Numbered from the stretch's first letter, positions 41,786 to 56,030 are shown. The stretch is DNA of 64,000 nt from Weissella soli (GCF_001761545.1 NZ_CP017326.1:186001-250000), one strand, 5' to 3'. Translations and numbers: made by a program. Notes: generated by a model not told the origin, from the letters alone.

Positions 41786-43276
41786 ATGGCAACAAAACCT
41801 TTATTTGGCTTGATATTGGTAGGGGCAACCACGTTGGATTTGCAGATTATTAATCGTAAATCAGGCAAAGTGCTTGAAAGGGCCCATCGTTCGACTATTA
41901 TGAGCGATGAGTTATATAGTGAGGGCTTTGTCCCACAAGAACAAATTCAAAACATGGGTCATTTATTAAATGGCTTCAAACAATTATTAGCAGACTATGG
42001 CGTTGAGGCGTTTAAGGTTTTTGGTTCGACGACCTTAGCCAATGCCCACAATGCCATTTATGTCTTAGCACAATTGCAAACCGCCACGGGTCTCAAAATT
42101 ACGTGGTTGAGTGCTAGTCAAGAGGCTTATTACCGCCAGATCTCGATGCGCTACACGGAACCACTCTTTCCGGTGGGTGAAAATAAGAATGTTTTTCTAA
42201 TTTCATTGAGCTCAGGGCGTTTGTCCCTGGGGTATTATCAAGGGGATGAACAAGTCTTCTCACGGAGCATCAATCTGGGCGCCGTTAAATTAGCCAGTGA
42301 ATTAGATGAACTGGCGGATGATATTGTCGATATTAAGGGCATTACACGTGAATTTATCCATAGTAAACTAGCCGATTACACCACCTTGTTGCCAAAATTT
42401 GAGGACGCCGATTTGTTATTGGTCAGCGGTTCCTTTGCATTGGAGCAAATTCTGGCAAAGCCGATCGTTTCAGTGACGAGTTTTTTTGCAGCAAATAACG
42501 AAATTTTGGGTGATCCTACTCAAAGCTGGTTGGATCAGTTACGGTTAACGGCCAGCCAGGTTGATGCCGTCATGCCAGAACTGCTGTTGCTGGAAGAAAT
42601 CGCCCGCATGACCCGTACCAAGAAAGTCGGTGTGTCACATCAACACATGTTGCATGGCTTGATTTTGGAAGAGCTTGGCCAATTAGACAATCATGAAATT
42701 CTAGAGCATGCCCGTGAATTGGGGCAGCGTTTTGGGGTTGAGCCCAAGCACCAAGCGGCCGTATTGAAATTTGCCGAACAGTTGTTTGATCGACTGAAGG
42801 CCTTACACGGCTTGCATGGACGGGAACGGTTGCTTTTGCAAGTAGCGGCTTTGGTACATGATGTTGGTTCTTATTTGAATACGTATCATCATTATGAATA
42901 TTCTGAGATGGTGATTTTAGCAGACGAAATGGATGGTTTATCACCGGTGGAAGTCCAGATGGTCGCCATTATTTCCCGTTACCATTCGCATGAGGTTCCT
43001 GGTGAAGGCATGCATGCGGTGCAGCAATTAAATGAACATGAACGGATTATCGTGGCCCAATTAACCGCCTTGTTGCGCTTAGCTGATGCCCTTGATGATA
43101 GTCGTTTGCAAAAAATCGAGAAAATTACCGTATCAACCAAGGATGCCCGGGTAGTGGTGACTGGTTTTAGTCATGAAAAACTTTACCTTGAGCAGTGGAC
43201 GTTTGCGAATAAAGCTAATTTATTCCGCGAAGTCTTTGGTCGCGATATTATCTTAAAGCGAAAGGGGCTGCAATAA
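41786..43276 (+). CDS. Ppx/GppA-like protein with HD domain, first copy (probably degenerate active site)
   Basis: 496-aa protein with an N-terminal Ppx/GppA actin-like fold (about 1-300) and a C-terminal HD domain with LVHDVGSYLNTYHHYEYS and IISRYHSHE. The phosphate-binding loops of active Ppx, DLGSNS and D-[IT]-GGGS, are LVGATT and SLSSGR here, so phosphatase activity of the first domain is doubtful. The HD metal ligands look kept. It overlaps ppk by one base (TAATG), so their translation is coupled, and it may regulate or assist polyphosphate turnover. Confidence 0.82.
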   Translation: MATKPLFGLILVGATTLDLQIINRKSGKVLERAHRSTIMSDELYSEGFVPQEQIQNMGHLLNGFKQLLADYGVEAFKVFGSTTLANAHNAIYVLAQLQTATGLKITWLSASQEAYYRQISMRYTEPLFPVGENKNVFLISLSSGRLSLGYYQGDEQVFSRSINLGAVKLASELDELADDIVDIKGITREFIHSKLADYTTLLPKFEDADLLLVSGSFALEQILAKPIVSVTSFFAANNEILGDPTQSWLDQLRLTASQVDAVMPELLLLEEIARMTRTKKVGVSHQHMLHGLILEELGQLDNHEILEHARELGQRFGVEPKHQAAVLKFAEQLFDRLKALHGLHGRERLLLQVAALVHDVGSYLNTYHHYEYSEMVILADEMDGLSPVEVQMVAIISRYHSHEVPGEGMHAVQQLNEHERIIVAQLTALLRLADALDDSRLQKIEKITVSTKDARVVVTGFSHEKLYLEQWTFANKANLFREVFGRDIILKRKGLQ

Positions 43277-45381
43277 TGAAAACATTAACAGCTGAGTATT
43301 ATACGAACCGGGAAGTTAGTTGGTTAGCTTTTAATGAACGGGTGCTGGATGAAGCGCGCGATAAGAATAACCCACTATATGAGCGCGCCAAGTTTTTAGC
43401 CATTACCCAATCGAATATGGATGAGTGGTTTCAGGTCCGAGTGGCTAGCTTGTATCAATTACGGCATGTCAAAGAACAACAAGATGTGTCGGGCTTATCA
43501 CCCCATGAGCAATTAAAGCTCGTCTCAGATTTAGCGGGTCAACAAATTAAAGAACAGTATCAGGTCTTGAACCGCTCAATCTTGCCAGCCCTGGAACAAC
43601 ATGGGTTACACATTGTCTCGATTGAACAAATTACTGATGAACAACGTAGTGAATTGGCTGGTTATTACCAAAGCTCAGTCTTCCCCGTGCTCACCCCGAT
43701 GGCGGATGACCAAACTCGGCCCTTTCCATTTTTGGCGACAGATAGCTTGAACCTAGTGGTGTCATTAGCCAAGGGTAACGAGGATCGGATGGCGATCGTG
43801 CCCATTCCAGATATTTTGCCCCGGGTGATTGCCATCCCGGAGTTTGCTGGTCAATACATCCTATTAGAGGATTTGATTCGTCTGTTTATCGATGGTTTGT
43901 TCACTGGCTTTAGGGTCAAGTCGGCCACCGCCTTCCATATTTTACGTGACATGGAATTAGATGTGACCGATGATGAAGGTCCTAATCTCTTGGTCGAAGT
44001 GCAACAGAAGTTGTTCGAACGCGAACGCGGTGCCGTGATTCGGCTGGTCCACGAAAAGAATATGCCAAAACGCATTTTAGGTCGTTTGATGCGGGTCTTG
44101 GATGTGGCCGAGAGTCGCGTCTATGCCGTCAACGGGCCAATCGATTTAGACTTTTTAAATAAGCTCGTTAAGTTTGGTAGTGATCCAACCGCGCGTTATC
44201 CGAAGTATTCGCAATACTTAGATGAAAGTTTGAGTGATGAACGCATTTTTGAAACCATTGCGGATCACGATGTTTTGTTGCATCATCCCTATGATAGTTT
44301 CAAGCCGGTGGTGAACCTGATTCAGCAATCAGCCAAGGACGCCAATGTCTTAGCGATTAAAATGGTGCTTTATCGGGTATCCGGTAACTCGCCGATCATT
44401 GCTGCGTTGAGTGCCGCCGCCCACGCTGGTAAACAGGTGACGGTCCTGGTCGAAGTAAAAGCACGGTTTGATGAAGAAAATAATGTGCACTGGGCACAAG
44501 AGTTGGAACGGCAAGGGGTGCACGTGATTTATGGCCTGAAAGGGTTGAAGGTGCATGCGAAGGTTGCACTAGTTGTCCGGCGTGAAGGGGATGACATTAA
44601 GCGCTATGTCCACCTAGGCACGGGTAATTATAATGATGTCACGGCCAATTTTTATACTGATTTGGGCTTGTTGACGACAGATGCTGAAATGGGCATTGAC
44701 GTCGCGTCAGTCTTTAATGTCCTGACGGGTTATTCTGACCCGGATTACTTTAATCAACTCTATATGTCACCAGATGGCATTCGCGAAGCCTTGATCGATC
44801 GGTTACACCAGGTTCGGGCAGCTAAGCGCGCAGGTCATGATGTGAAGGTGCGTTTCAAGGCTAATTCATTGTCAGACAAGGAAATGGTCGATGAAATTTT
44901 TGTCGCCAGCCAAGATGGGGTGCCAGTCGACATGTTGATTCGGGGGATTACGATGTTGAAGCCGGGTATTCCTGGCGTCAGCGAAAATATCGCCGTCCAT
45001 TCAATTGTTGGTCGGATGCTTGAGCATAGCCGGATTTACATTTTTGAAATCGATGGCCAAGCGGAAGTGTTCTTATCATCAGCGGACTTGATGACCCGGA
45101 ACCTCTCGCGCCGGGTCGAGCTAATGTTTCCAATCTTGGAACCAGCATTGGCCCAACAAGTCATCGATGTGTTTGATACGATGTGGCATGATAATGTCAA
45201 AACGCGCGTCTTACAAAGTAATGATGACTGGGTGAAGCAAAACCGGCGGAGTACAGAGCCCATCAATGCCCAAAAGGTGTTCATCGCCGATGCTGTGGCG
45301 CGCGTAGCTGCCCAAAAGCAGGCTCGAGAGCGGCATGAAGCCCAACAATCTCAATTTGAACCAGTCAACCATCCATTCTAA
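43276..45381 (+). CDS. ppk: polyphosphate kinase
   Basis: 701-aa Ppk1 that reversibly polymerises the ATP gamma-phosphate into polyphosphate. It begins with the N domain (YYTNREVSWLAFNERVLDEA). Catalytic-domain segments are HHPYDSFKPVVNLIQQSAKD, the phospho-His region HAKVALVVRRE (His of VHAK) and HLGTGNYNDVTA. The length is usual. It lies in the middle of the ppx-ppk-ppx cluster, a common arrangement in Lactobacillales. Confidence 0.96.
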   Translation: MKTLTAEYYTNREVSWLAFNERVLDEARDKNNPLYERAKFLAITQSNMDEWFQVRVASLYQLRHVKEQQDVSGLSPHEQLKLVSDLAGQQIKEQYQVLNRSILPALEQHGLHIVSIEQITDEQRSELAGYYQSSVFPVLTPMADDQTRPFPFLATDSLNLVVSLAKGNEDRMAIVPIPDILPRVIAIPEFAGQYILLEDLIRLFIDGLFTGFRVKSATAFHILRDMELDVTDDEGPNLLVEVQQKLFERERGAVIRLVHEKNMPKRILGRLMRVLDVAESRVYAVNGPIDLDFLNKLVKFGSDPTARYPKYSQYLDESLSDERIFETIADHDVLLHHPYDSFKPVVNLIQQSAKDANVLAIKMVLYRVSGNSPIIAALSAAAHAGKQVTVLVEVKARFDEENNVHWAQELERQGVHVIYGLKGLKVHAKVALVVRREGDDIKRYVHLGTGNYNDVTANFYTDLGLLTTDAEMGIDVASVFNVLTGYSDPDYFNQLYMSPDGIREALIDRLHQVRAAKRAGHDVKVRFKANSLSDKEMVDEIFVASQDGVPVDMLIRGITMLKPGIPGVSENIAVHSIVGRMLEHSRIYIFEIDGQAEVFLSSADLMTRNLSRRVELMFPILEPALAQQVIDVFDTMWHDNVKTRVLQSNDDWVKQNRRSTEPINAQKVFIADAVARVAAQKQARERHEAQQSQFEPVNHPF

Positions 45382-45400
45382 AAATAAAGGAGCAAGCTAG

Positions 45401-46378
45401 ATGACAGTTATCGCAATTATGGATCTAGGGTCAAACTCGACCCGCATGACCATCAGTAAAGTTCGTAGTGACGGCTCTTATGAAGTGCTCCAACGCTCAC
45501 AGTCAATGGTCCGTTTGTCAGAAGGCATGCAATCAGATAAGCAGTTGCAAGAGAAGGCCATGGACCGGACAATTGAAGTAATGAAAGAATTCATGGAGAC
45601 GGCCAAAGAGTTCAAGGCAGAAAAGATTGTGCCAACCGCCACGGCTGCTGTGCGCCAGGCGACCAATCAGCAAGTCTTCATTGATAAGTTATTCAAAGAG
45701 ACCGGGTTGCAACTACGGGTGTTAACCGGTTTGGAAGAAGCCCACTATGATTATTTGGCCATTATTAATACATTACAGGTCACAGATACCTTGATTATCG
45801 ATACAGGGGGTGGCTCAGTCGAGTTGATCTATGTCCAAGGAACACACATGGTGCAGGCCATCTCGGTACCAATTGGCGCAGTCAATCTGACCGAAGCCTA
45901 TCTTGAAAAAGATAAGATCTCAGCTAAGGCCTTGTTTGCCGCCCAGTTAGCCGTTGAACGTCAATTTAGTAATGTCCCTTGGCTGCAAAATGTCCGCCAC
46001 CTGCCCATTGTGGCCTTAGGTGGTTCTAACCGAACGTTTGCGAAAATTTCGCGGCGGGCGCGGAATGTCATGGACCTCCCGATTCATGGTTATCGCTTAA
46101 CGGCAGAAGAGCTGTTTGATATTTTTGCCGAGGTCTTGGTCGCTGATTTAGATGAACGCAAGAAGATCCCTGGTTTGGGGAAAGACCGGGCTGATATCAT
46201 TGTCGGGGGGATGCTCCCCTTGATTACTGCATTGCAATACGTTGATGCCAATCAAGTCATCTTTTCACAGGCTGGGTTGCGTGAAGGGATTATCTTCGAA
46301 TACATCATGCAACAAACTGGTCACGCCGTGGTGCCACCAGTGCCTGGTGATATGACTATTGATGATGATAAGAATTAA
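45401..46378 (+). CDS. ppx: exopolyphosphatase
   Basis: 325-aa Ppx/GppA protein with intact loops MDLGSNSTRMTI and LIIDTGGGSVELIYV, so it is probably active, unlike the first cluster gene. It lacks the HD domain and is close to the size of short Gram-positive Ppx. AAAGGAG precedes the ATG, and it starts 19 nt after ppk. It releases phosphate from polyphosphate ends. A terminator follows at 46401-46427. Confidence 0.93.
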   Translation: MTVIAIMDLGSNSTRMTISKVRSDGSYEVLQRSQSMVRLSEGMQSDKQLQEKAMDRTIEVMKEFMETAKEFKAEKIVPTATAAVRQATNQQVFIDKLFKETGLQLRVLTGLEEAHYDYLAIINTLQVTDTLIIDTGGGSVELIYVQGTHMVQAISVPIGAVNLTEAYLEKDKISAKALFAAQLAVERQFSNVPWLQNVRHLPIVALGGSNRTFAKISRRARNVMDLPIHGYRLTAEELFDIFAEVLVADLDERKKIPGLGKDRADIIVGGMLPLITALQYVDANQVIFSQAGLREGIIFEYIMQQTGHAVVPPVPGDMTIDDDKN

Positions 46379-46400
46379 TTAGTATCATGCACGTATATAA

Positions 46401-46461
46401 AAACCACCTCCAATGGGGTGGTTTTTTGTTGCAAAAAAGACGCACCACGGGGATGCGTCTT
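46401..46461. terminator. two terminators between convergent genes
   Basis: AAACCACCTC-CAAT-GGGGTGGTTT with a T run (46401-46427) ends ppx. AAGACGCA/TGCGTCTT (46437-46461), with A run on its left, serves the minus-strand gene after it. Confidence 0.85.
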
Positions 46462-46467
46462 CAGTGA

Positions 46468-46854
46468 TTAAAGTAGCACTTCGAATTCTAGGTTGTTATA
46501 TTGATCGCGCTCACGGATTTGACGATAGCCAAACTCTTGCGTCGAACGCGTTAATATATCGGTTTGCCAGATAATCTTCTCAGCAGTATTAGCAAACATC
46601 TCTTCTTTAAGCGTGTTCATCAGGGCTAAGATCTGCGAACCTTCTTCTGCAGTCATGGTCGCATAAGCTCGTTCGTCATTACCAAATTTCTTTGAAATAC
46701 GCTTCAATGAGATGCTAAGTACCTGACGCGTGTAGGCGGGGTTACGGTTTAAACGGACATTAAAGACAATGTGATTATAGTGATTATCGCGACTATACTG
46801 AAGGAGCATTGCTAAGAAGGGCTTTGCTTCAACCTTTTCAACTTTATTAGACAT
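46468..46854 (-). CDS. hypothetical protein, 128 aa
   Basis: Soluble protein without recognised domain. It has a helical N-terminal part (KPFLAMLLQYSRDNHYNHIVFNV) and an acidic end (RDQYNNLEFEVLL). GAGGAAA precedes the ATG. It stands alone, convergent with ppx and divergent from the rRNA operon. Confidence 0.6.
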   Translation of the reverse strand: MSNKVEKVEAKPFLAMLLQYSRDNHYNHIVFNVRLNRNPAYTRQVLSISLKRISKKFGNDERAYATMTAEEGSQILALMNTLKEEMFANTAEKIIWQTDILTRSTQEFGYRQIRERDQYNNLEFEVLL

Positions 46855-47031
46855 GTGTTTTCCTCGTATCTTTTCTAACTATATAGTAGTCTATCATGTT
46901 ATGCGGTCCGTATGGCAACGAATATTTAAAGAAAAGATTAAGAGGGCTTGTGTATTATGGGTGAAGTAGCTATGATAGATAAGTTGTCTCAGCGACTGAT
47001 TCAGTTAATGCAAGTTAATTGAAATAGGTTG

Positions 47032-47060
47032 TTGACAAATCATGTGTGATTCTTTAGTAT
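47032..47060 (+). promoter_or_regulatory. rRNA promoter P1
   Basis: The -35 TTGACA (47032-47037) and -10 TAGTAT (47055-47060) are exactly 17 bp apart, upstream of P2. The 46855-47031 stretch before it holds nothing else I can name. Confidence 0.8.
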
Positions 47061-47118
47061 AGATAGAGTTGGTTTGGAAATAAATCAATTGTGTATCAAA
47101 ACTAATTAAAATAAGTTG

Positions 47119-47147
47119 TTGACTTATGAATTTTGATTTGATATGAT
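47119..47147 (+). promoter_or_regulatory. rRNA promoter P2
   Basis: The -35 TTGACT (47119-47124) and -10 TATGAT (47142-47147) have 17-bp spacing, 87 bp after P1. Tandem promoters are usual for rRNA operons. A CTTCAAATT/AATTTGAAG hairpin follows at 47220-47241. Confidence 0.82.
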
Positions 47148-47181
47148 ATATGAGTTGTCAACGAGACAATGTAGGACATTG

Positions 47182-47199
47182 AAAACTGAATAACGTTTC
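47182..47199 (+). other. pre-16S processing stem, 5' strand
   Basis: AAAACTGAATAACGTTTC is perfectly complementary to GAAACGTTATTCAGTTTT at 48934-48951, so the two flank 16S and form the long stem cut by RNase III. Confidence 0.8.
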
Positions 47200-47325
47200 G
47201 ATGATCAAATGTGTAGGGTCTTCAAATTTTAGAATTTGAAGCAAAAAACATTTGCGAAGTCAATTCGCTAGTAAATTCGTTTAACATTGGTTAAACACAA
47301 CAAAGATTGAGTTATACTCAAGCTT

Positions 47326-48910
<1,585 letters not shown>

Positions 48911-48983
48911 AAATCGGAAACCTACACAGCGTTGAAACGTTATTCAGTTTTGAGTGTCTTACACTCACAATATATTATCCCAT

Positions 48984-49056
48984 GGGGAATTAGCTCAGCT
49001 GGGAGAGCACCTGCTTTGCAAGCAGGGGGTCATCGGTTCGATCCCGATATTCTCCA
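48984..49056 (+). tRNA. tRNA-Ala (TGC)
   Basis: Full cloverleaf: acceptor GGGGAAT/ATTCTCC, D arm with AGCTCAGCTGGGAGAGC, anticodon stem CCTGC/GCAGG with loop TTTGCAA (anticodon TGC at 49017-49019) and T arm GGTTCGATCC. The discriminator A is encoded, CCA is not. It is the only tRNA in the 16S-23S spacer. Confidence 0.96.
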
Positions 49057-49092
49057 TTGGCCCACGTGAGTGGACCACTTATTAGTTCTTTG

Positions 49093-49107
49093 AAAACTGA
49101 ATCATAT
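49093..49107 (+). other. pre-23S processing stem, 5' strand
   Basis: AAAACTGAATCATAT is complementary to ATATGATTCAGTTTT at 52233-52247, enclosing 23S. The AAAACTGAAT core is shared with the 16S stem. Confidence 0.78.
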
Positions 49108-49269
49108 TAATGTAAATTTTTAAATTTCAATTTAAATTAAATTGAACCGAGAAATACACCGCGTTATTTTTTTTGAGTTTTAAAACAAGTTCATTACTTT
49201 AATTAGTAATAATCGCAAGTGACCTTTATGGTCACATACTCGAACTTGAATCATCAGCGTAAGCTGATA

Positions 49270-52185
<2,916 letters not shown>

Positions 52186-52278
52186 AGTAGTAACAGATAA
52201 CGTGGTTTCAAAGTTCAATGCAATTTACAGAGATATGATTCAGTTTTGAGAGAACTAAACTCTCACTAATTAAATACC

Positions 52279-52396
52279 GTGTCGTGATGATGGCACTGAG
52301 GTCACACCTGTTCCCATACCGAACACAGCAGTTAAGCTCAGTAGCGCCGAAAGTAGTTGGAGGATCGCTTCCTGCGAGGATAGGACGTCGCGATGC
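52279..52396 (+). rRNA. 5S ribosomal RNA
   Basis: It contains CACCTGTTCCCATACCGAACACAG and the loop E/D region, with terminal stem arms GTGTCGTGA and TCGCGATGCAC. No tRNA genes follow, unlike many rRNA operons of relatives. Confidence 0.93.
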
Positions 52397-52403
52397 ACAG
52401 TTA

Positions 52404-52490
52404 GCAGGCAACCAGTGATGGTTGTCTGTTTTTTTGCGTTGATTTGGCATGGCACCACGAGCCCATCAACGTTGCGAGGGGGCTTTTTTG
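52404..52490 (+). terminator. rRNA operon terminators
   Basis: GCAGGCAACC-AGTGAT-GGTTGTCTGTTTTTTT (52404-52435) is a strong terminator. A second hairpin, GCCC...GGGGC with TTTTTT (about 52460-52489), lies just after it. Confidence 0.85.
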
Positions 52491-52574
52491 TGGGAGAAAA
52501 TTAGCCGGTAATATGATAAACTTGATGAGACATAGTAAGGAAATCATATTAAAAACGATAGAAAAGGTCATGCG

Positions 52575-53501
52575 ATGAATAAGGTAATTGTGATTGGTAG
52601 TTTAAATATTGATGTGCAACAGAGAATTGAGCGATTGCCCTTACAGGGGGAAACGCTTGGAATCAATAAACAAACCACCGCATTTGGCGGTAAGGGGGCG
52701 AATCAAGCCGTAGCCGCTGCTCGACAGGGAGCTGCGGTTCACTTTATTGGATCAGTGGGACAAGATGAAGGCGGGCGGGCTTACAAGGAGCTATTGAAAG
52801 AAGAGGGCATTAGTACCGCCACAATTAAAGAAATTGCCCATGAACCAACAGGGACCGCCTATATTATGCTGGAGCCAGATGGACATAACACAATTTTAGT
52901 ATATCCAGGTGCGAATGCCTCAGTAACTGTTGCCGATATTGAAGCTGCTGAAGCGTTATTTGTGGATGCTGATTTTGTGGTCGCTCAATTTGAAGTGCCC
53001 CAAGAAGCTGTCTTGGCGGGATTTAGGTTAGCCCATAAGTATCATGCTAAGACGATCCTAAACCCAGCACCAGTGCGAACTAGTATTGAAGAGGCAATTT
53101 TGGCCGAAACGGACTTAGTCGTACCGAATGAGACGGAGGCAGCCGCATTGGCCCATCTAGCACCAACGACTGACATCGAGGAGTTAGCGCCAGTCATGGC
53201 ATCATTACGGGCTAAGGGTATGGATAATGCGATTATCACGCTTGGTGAAGCTGGTGTGTACTACGATGTTGATGATGTGACTGGCGTGCGTGCGATATTT
53301 AAAGTGCAGGTGGTGGATACAACTGCAGCCGGTGATACCTTTATCGGCACGTTAGCAGCTCATCTTACTCCTGATTTTTCGAATCTGGAGGAGGCAATTT
53401 TGATGGCAACACGGGCCAGTTCACTAGCCGTATCACACGCGGGTGCGATTGATTCGATTCCGACGTTAGCTGCTGTGCAAGCTGCTAATGCAGATGTTTA
53501 G
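52575..53501 (+). CDS. rbsK: ribokinase
   Basis: 308-aa PfkB-family kinase that phosphorylates ribose at O5. It shows the substrate motif GGKGANQAVAAARQGA, signature 2 with catalytic Asp in VVDTTAAGDTFIGTLAAHL, and the N-terminal VIGSLNIDV. No ribose transporter genes adjoin; instead nucleoside uptake and hydrolysis genes follow. It therefore probably uses ribose released from nucleosides. Confidence 0.93.
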   Translation: MNKVIVIGSLNIDVQQRIERLPLQGETLGINKQTTAFGGKGANQAVAAARQGAAVHFIGSVGQDEGGRAYKELLKEEGISTATIKEIAHEPTGTAYIMLEPDGHNTILVYPGANASVTVADIEAAEALFVDADFVVAQFEVPQEAVLAGFRLAHKYHAKTILNPAPVRTSIEEAILAETDLVVPNETEAAALAHLAPTTDIEELAPVMASLRAKGMDNAIITLGEAGVYYDVDDVTGVRAIFKVQVVDTTAAGDTFIGTLAAHLTPDFSNLEEAILMATRASSLAVSHAGAIDSIPTLAAVQAANADV

Positions 53502-53607
53502 TAAACAAAAAACTCATATAATCCTAATTAATTAACAAAACCTGAACATTCGGAAAAACGCCAGCGAAACGTTGTATATCTCTGGTGTTTTTATTTATAA
53601 TAATCAT

Positions 53608-53621
53608 TGAAAACGTTTTCA
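53608..53621. promoter_or_regulatory. cre site (CcpA operator)
   Basis: TGAAAACGTTTTCA is a perfect palindrome that fits the CcpA consensus, 37 bp before nupC. It implies glucose repression of the nucleoside genes. Confidence 0.8.
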
Positions 53622-53657
53622 AATTATTTTGTAGGATTTTTGTGAGGGGTATAAAAT

Positions 53658-54929
53658 ATGGCGCTATTGCTAATTAATATCGTTGGAATCTTTGCTTTCA
53701 TTGGAGTAGCTTATCTATTTTCAAATGATCGCAAGAATATCCAATGGAAAAGTGTGGGAATTGTTTTAGCCATTGAACTATTTTTTGCGTGGTTCTTTAT
53801 GAGTTTTAGCATTGGTCGGGATGCTGTTAAGGCTGCAGCGGATGGCTTTGCTTGGTTGGTTAATATCGCCTACCAAGGAATCGTCTTTGCGATTCCAAAC
53901 TGGGTACCAGCAACCAGTGCGGCTGGCGGTACGGCGCAAACGATGAACTTCATTACTTCAGCACTGCTACCAATTCTGTTAGTCGTGCCCTTGTTTGATA
54001 TTTTGACTTACATTGGCGTGTTACCTTGGATTATTAAGTGGATTGGCCGGGGGCTATCAATCATCACTGGACAACCAAAGTTTGAAGCTTTCTTTTCAGT
54101 TGAAATGATGTTCCTAGGTAATACTGAAGTGTTGGCAGTTTCTAAGACACAATTAGACACGATGAATTCACGGCGTATCTTGACGATTGCCTTGATGTCA
54201 ATGTCATGTGTGACGGCTTCGATTTTAGGGGCGTATACTCAAATGATGCCAGGTGAGTATGTTATCACTGCGGTACCATTGAATATCTTATCAGCCATCA
54301 TCATGGCTGCCATTTTGAATCCGGTCGTTGTTTCACCTGAAGAAGACACGGTGGCAACCATTCATAACCCAGCTGAAGAAGCTGCTAGTGGTGAGATGAA
54401 GGCCCAAAAAGAGCCTTTCTTCTCATTTTTGGGTGATTCAATCTTAGGTGCTGGTAAGTTGGTTTTGATTATCACGGCTAATGTGATTGCCTTCGTGGCT
54501 TTGGCTGCGTTGATTAATGGTTTGTTTGGTTTGACTGGCTTTGAGTGGCTGACCTTGCAAAATATTTTGGGAGTCATCATGTTCCCATTTGCCTGGTTAC
54601 TGGGATTTAACCCAAATCAGGCCTTTGAAATTGCCCAGTACATGGGTACTAAGTTGATTACCAATGAATTTGTGGTCATGGGTGAGGTCTCAAAGAGTGT
54701 CTTGGCCCATCAAGGGTTGTTCGTGTCAGAACACGCTCGTGCCGTTTTGACAACGTTCCTGACATCTTTTGCAAACTTTGGTACTTTGGGCATGATTATC
54801 GGTGCTTTTAAGGGCTTGGTTTCAAAGGAAAAAGTTGACTATGTTTCAAAGCATGTGCCACTAATGATGGTTTCAGGAATTTTGGTCTCATTACTAACTG
54901 CAGCAATGGCTGGCCTATTTGCATGGTAA
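53658..54929 (+). CDS. nupC: concentrative nucleoside transporter (NupC/CNT family)
   Basis: 423-aa membrane protein with ten or so helices. CNT motifs are visible: the EAFFSVEMMFLGNTEVLAVSK region (substrate and cation contacts), AYTQMMPGEYVITA and, near the end, LTSFANFGTLGMIIGAFKGL. It imports nucleosides with protons or sodium. A cre site lies upstream and two nucleoside hydrolase genes downstream, forming a scavenging unit. Confidence 0.93.
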   Translation: MALLLINIVGIFAFIGVAYLFSNDRKNIQWKSVGIVLAIELFFAWFFMSFSIGRDAVKAAADGFAWLVNIAYQGIVFAIPNWVPATSAAGGTAQTMNFITSALLPILLVVPLFDILTYIGVLPWIIKWIGRGLSIITGQPKFEAFFSVEMMFLGNTEVLAVSKTQLDTMNSRRILTIALMSMSCVTASILGAYTQMMPGEYVITAVPLNILSAIIMAAILNPVVVSPEEDTVATIHNPAEEAASGEMKAQKEPFFSFLGDSILGAGKLVLIITANVIAFVALAALINGLFGLTGFEWLTLQNILGVIMFPFAWLLGFNPNQAFEIAQYMGTKLITNEFVVMGEVSKSVLAHQGLFVSEHARAVLTTFLTSFANFGTLGMIIGAFKGLVSKEKVDYVSKHVPLMMVSGILVSLLTAAMAGLFAW

Positions 54930-55030
54930 AATGAATGTATCGAAATGAATATGATAGTTAGGTCATGACAGACGACACTTATTTATGTTGCAAAGACTTA
55001 ACTAGCAATTTACTGAAAGAGGATGGAAAA

Positions 55031-55987
55031 ATGGCACAACGGAAAATGATTTTGGACTTGGATACGGGAATTGACGACGCTTTGGCTCTGGCTTATGCGG
55101 TTGCCGATCCACGAGTGGACTTGATTGGCATTGTCTCAAGTTACGGTAATAATACACTTGAGGTGACCACGCAAAATGCGCTCGACTTGTTACATTTATT
55201 GGGACAAGATGATGTTCCCGTTTTCAAAGGCTTGCCTCATTCTTCAACTACTGATCATTTTGATGTGATGCAAGTCTCTAAGGATATTCACGGGGATAAC
55301 GGAGTGGGCGATGTGACCTTGCCCCATGCGCCACGTGTAGCCGAGACGACGTCAGGGGTTGATTTTATCATCGAAGCGGCTCATCAGTATGCTGAAGATT
55401 TGATTATTGTGCCTACTGGTCCTTTGACTAATCTAGCGGCGGCGATTGAAAAAGATCCAGCCATCGCCAAATTAATTGGTGATGTGACGTTGATGGGTGG
55501 TGCTTTGACGGTTCGTGGTAATGTCACCTCAGTCACTGAAGCTAATATCCACCAAGATGCAGAAGCTGCTGACTTTGTCTTTAAGAACCAAGCCAATTTA
55601 ACGATGGTAGGGTTGGATGTCACGCTACGGACCTTACTTTCAAAGAAAGAAACTAAGCAGTGGCGTGAGCTCGGCCAAAAGGGTGAGATTTACGCTGACA
55701 TCTTTGATTTCTATATTGATGCCTACGATCGTTTGGGTATCGATCACCGTGGAGCAGCGTTACATGATCCTTTGGCCGTTGGTATTGCCATCGAGCCCAC
55801 TTACGCCACTTTCTTAGATCTGAATATGGAAGTTACAGTGGATCAAGCATCAGGTGATTACGGTCGTACGATCGGTGATAATACTAAATTGCTCGATGGT
55901 ACGAGCTCACGAGCAGCCATTAATGTTGATGTGGCACGTTACACACGTGATTTTATGGACTTGACGAAGGCTGTTTTGACAGACTAG
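55031..55987 (+). CDS. inosine-uridine type nucleoside hydrolase, first copy
   Basis: 318-aa N-ribohydrolase that splits nucleosides into base and ribose. The Ca-binding DLDTGIDDALALAYA is at the N-terminus. VPTGPLTNLAAAIEKDP, LMGGALTVRGNVT and the late HDPLAVGIAIEP carry the other active-site residues. The ATG at 55031 has GAGGA upstream; an in-frame ATG at 54965 is not supported. It follows nupC by 101 bp. Base specificity is unknown. Confidence 0.93.
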   Translation: MAQRKMILDLDTGIDDALALAYAVADPRVDLIGIVSSYGNNTLEVTTQNALDLLHLLGQDDVPVFKGLPHSSTTDHFDVMQVSKDIHGDNGVGDVTLPHAPRVAETTSGVDFIIEAAHQYAEDLIIVPTGPLTNLAAAIEKDPAIAKLIGDVTLMGGALTVRGNVTSVTEANIHQDAEAADFVFKNQANLTMVGLDVTLRTLLSKKETKQWRELGQKGEIYADIFDFYIDAYDRLGIDHRGAALHDPLAVGIAIEPTYATFLDLNMEVTVDQASGDYGRTIGDNTKLLDGTSSRAAINVDVARYTRDFMDLTKAVLTD

Positions 55988-55998
55988 TCTAGCAAAAC

Positions 55999-56030
55999 AC
56001 GACACCATTGTGGTTGGTGTCGTCTTTTTT
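55999..56030 (+). terminator. terminator between the two nucleoside hydrolase genes
   Basis: ACGACACCA and TGGTGTCGT pair around a short loop, followed by TTTTTT. It limits read-through into the second hydrolase gene. Confidence 0.8.
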
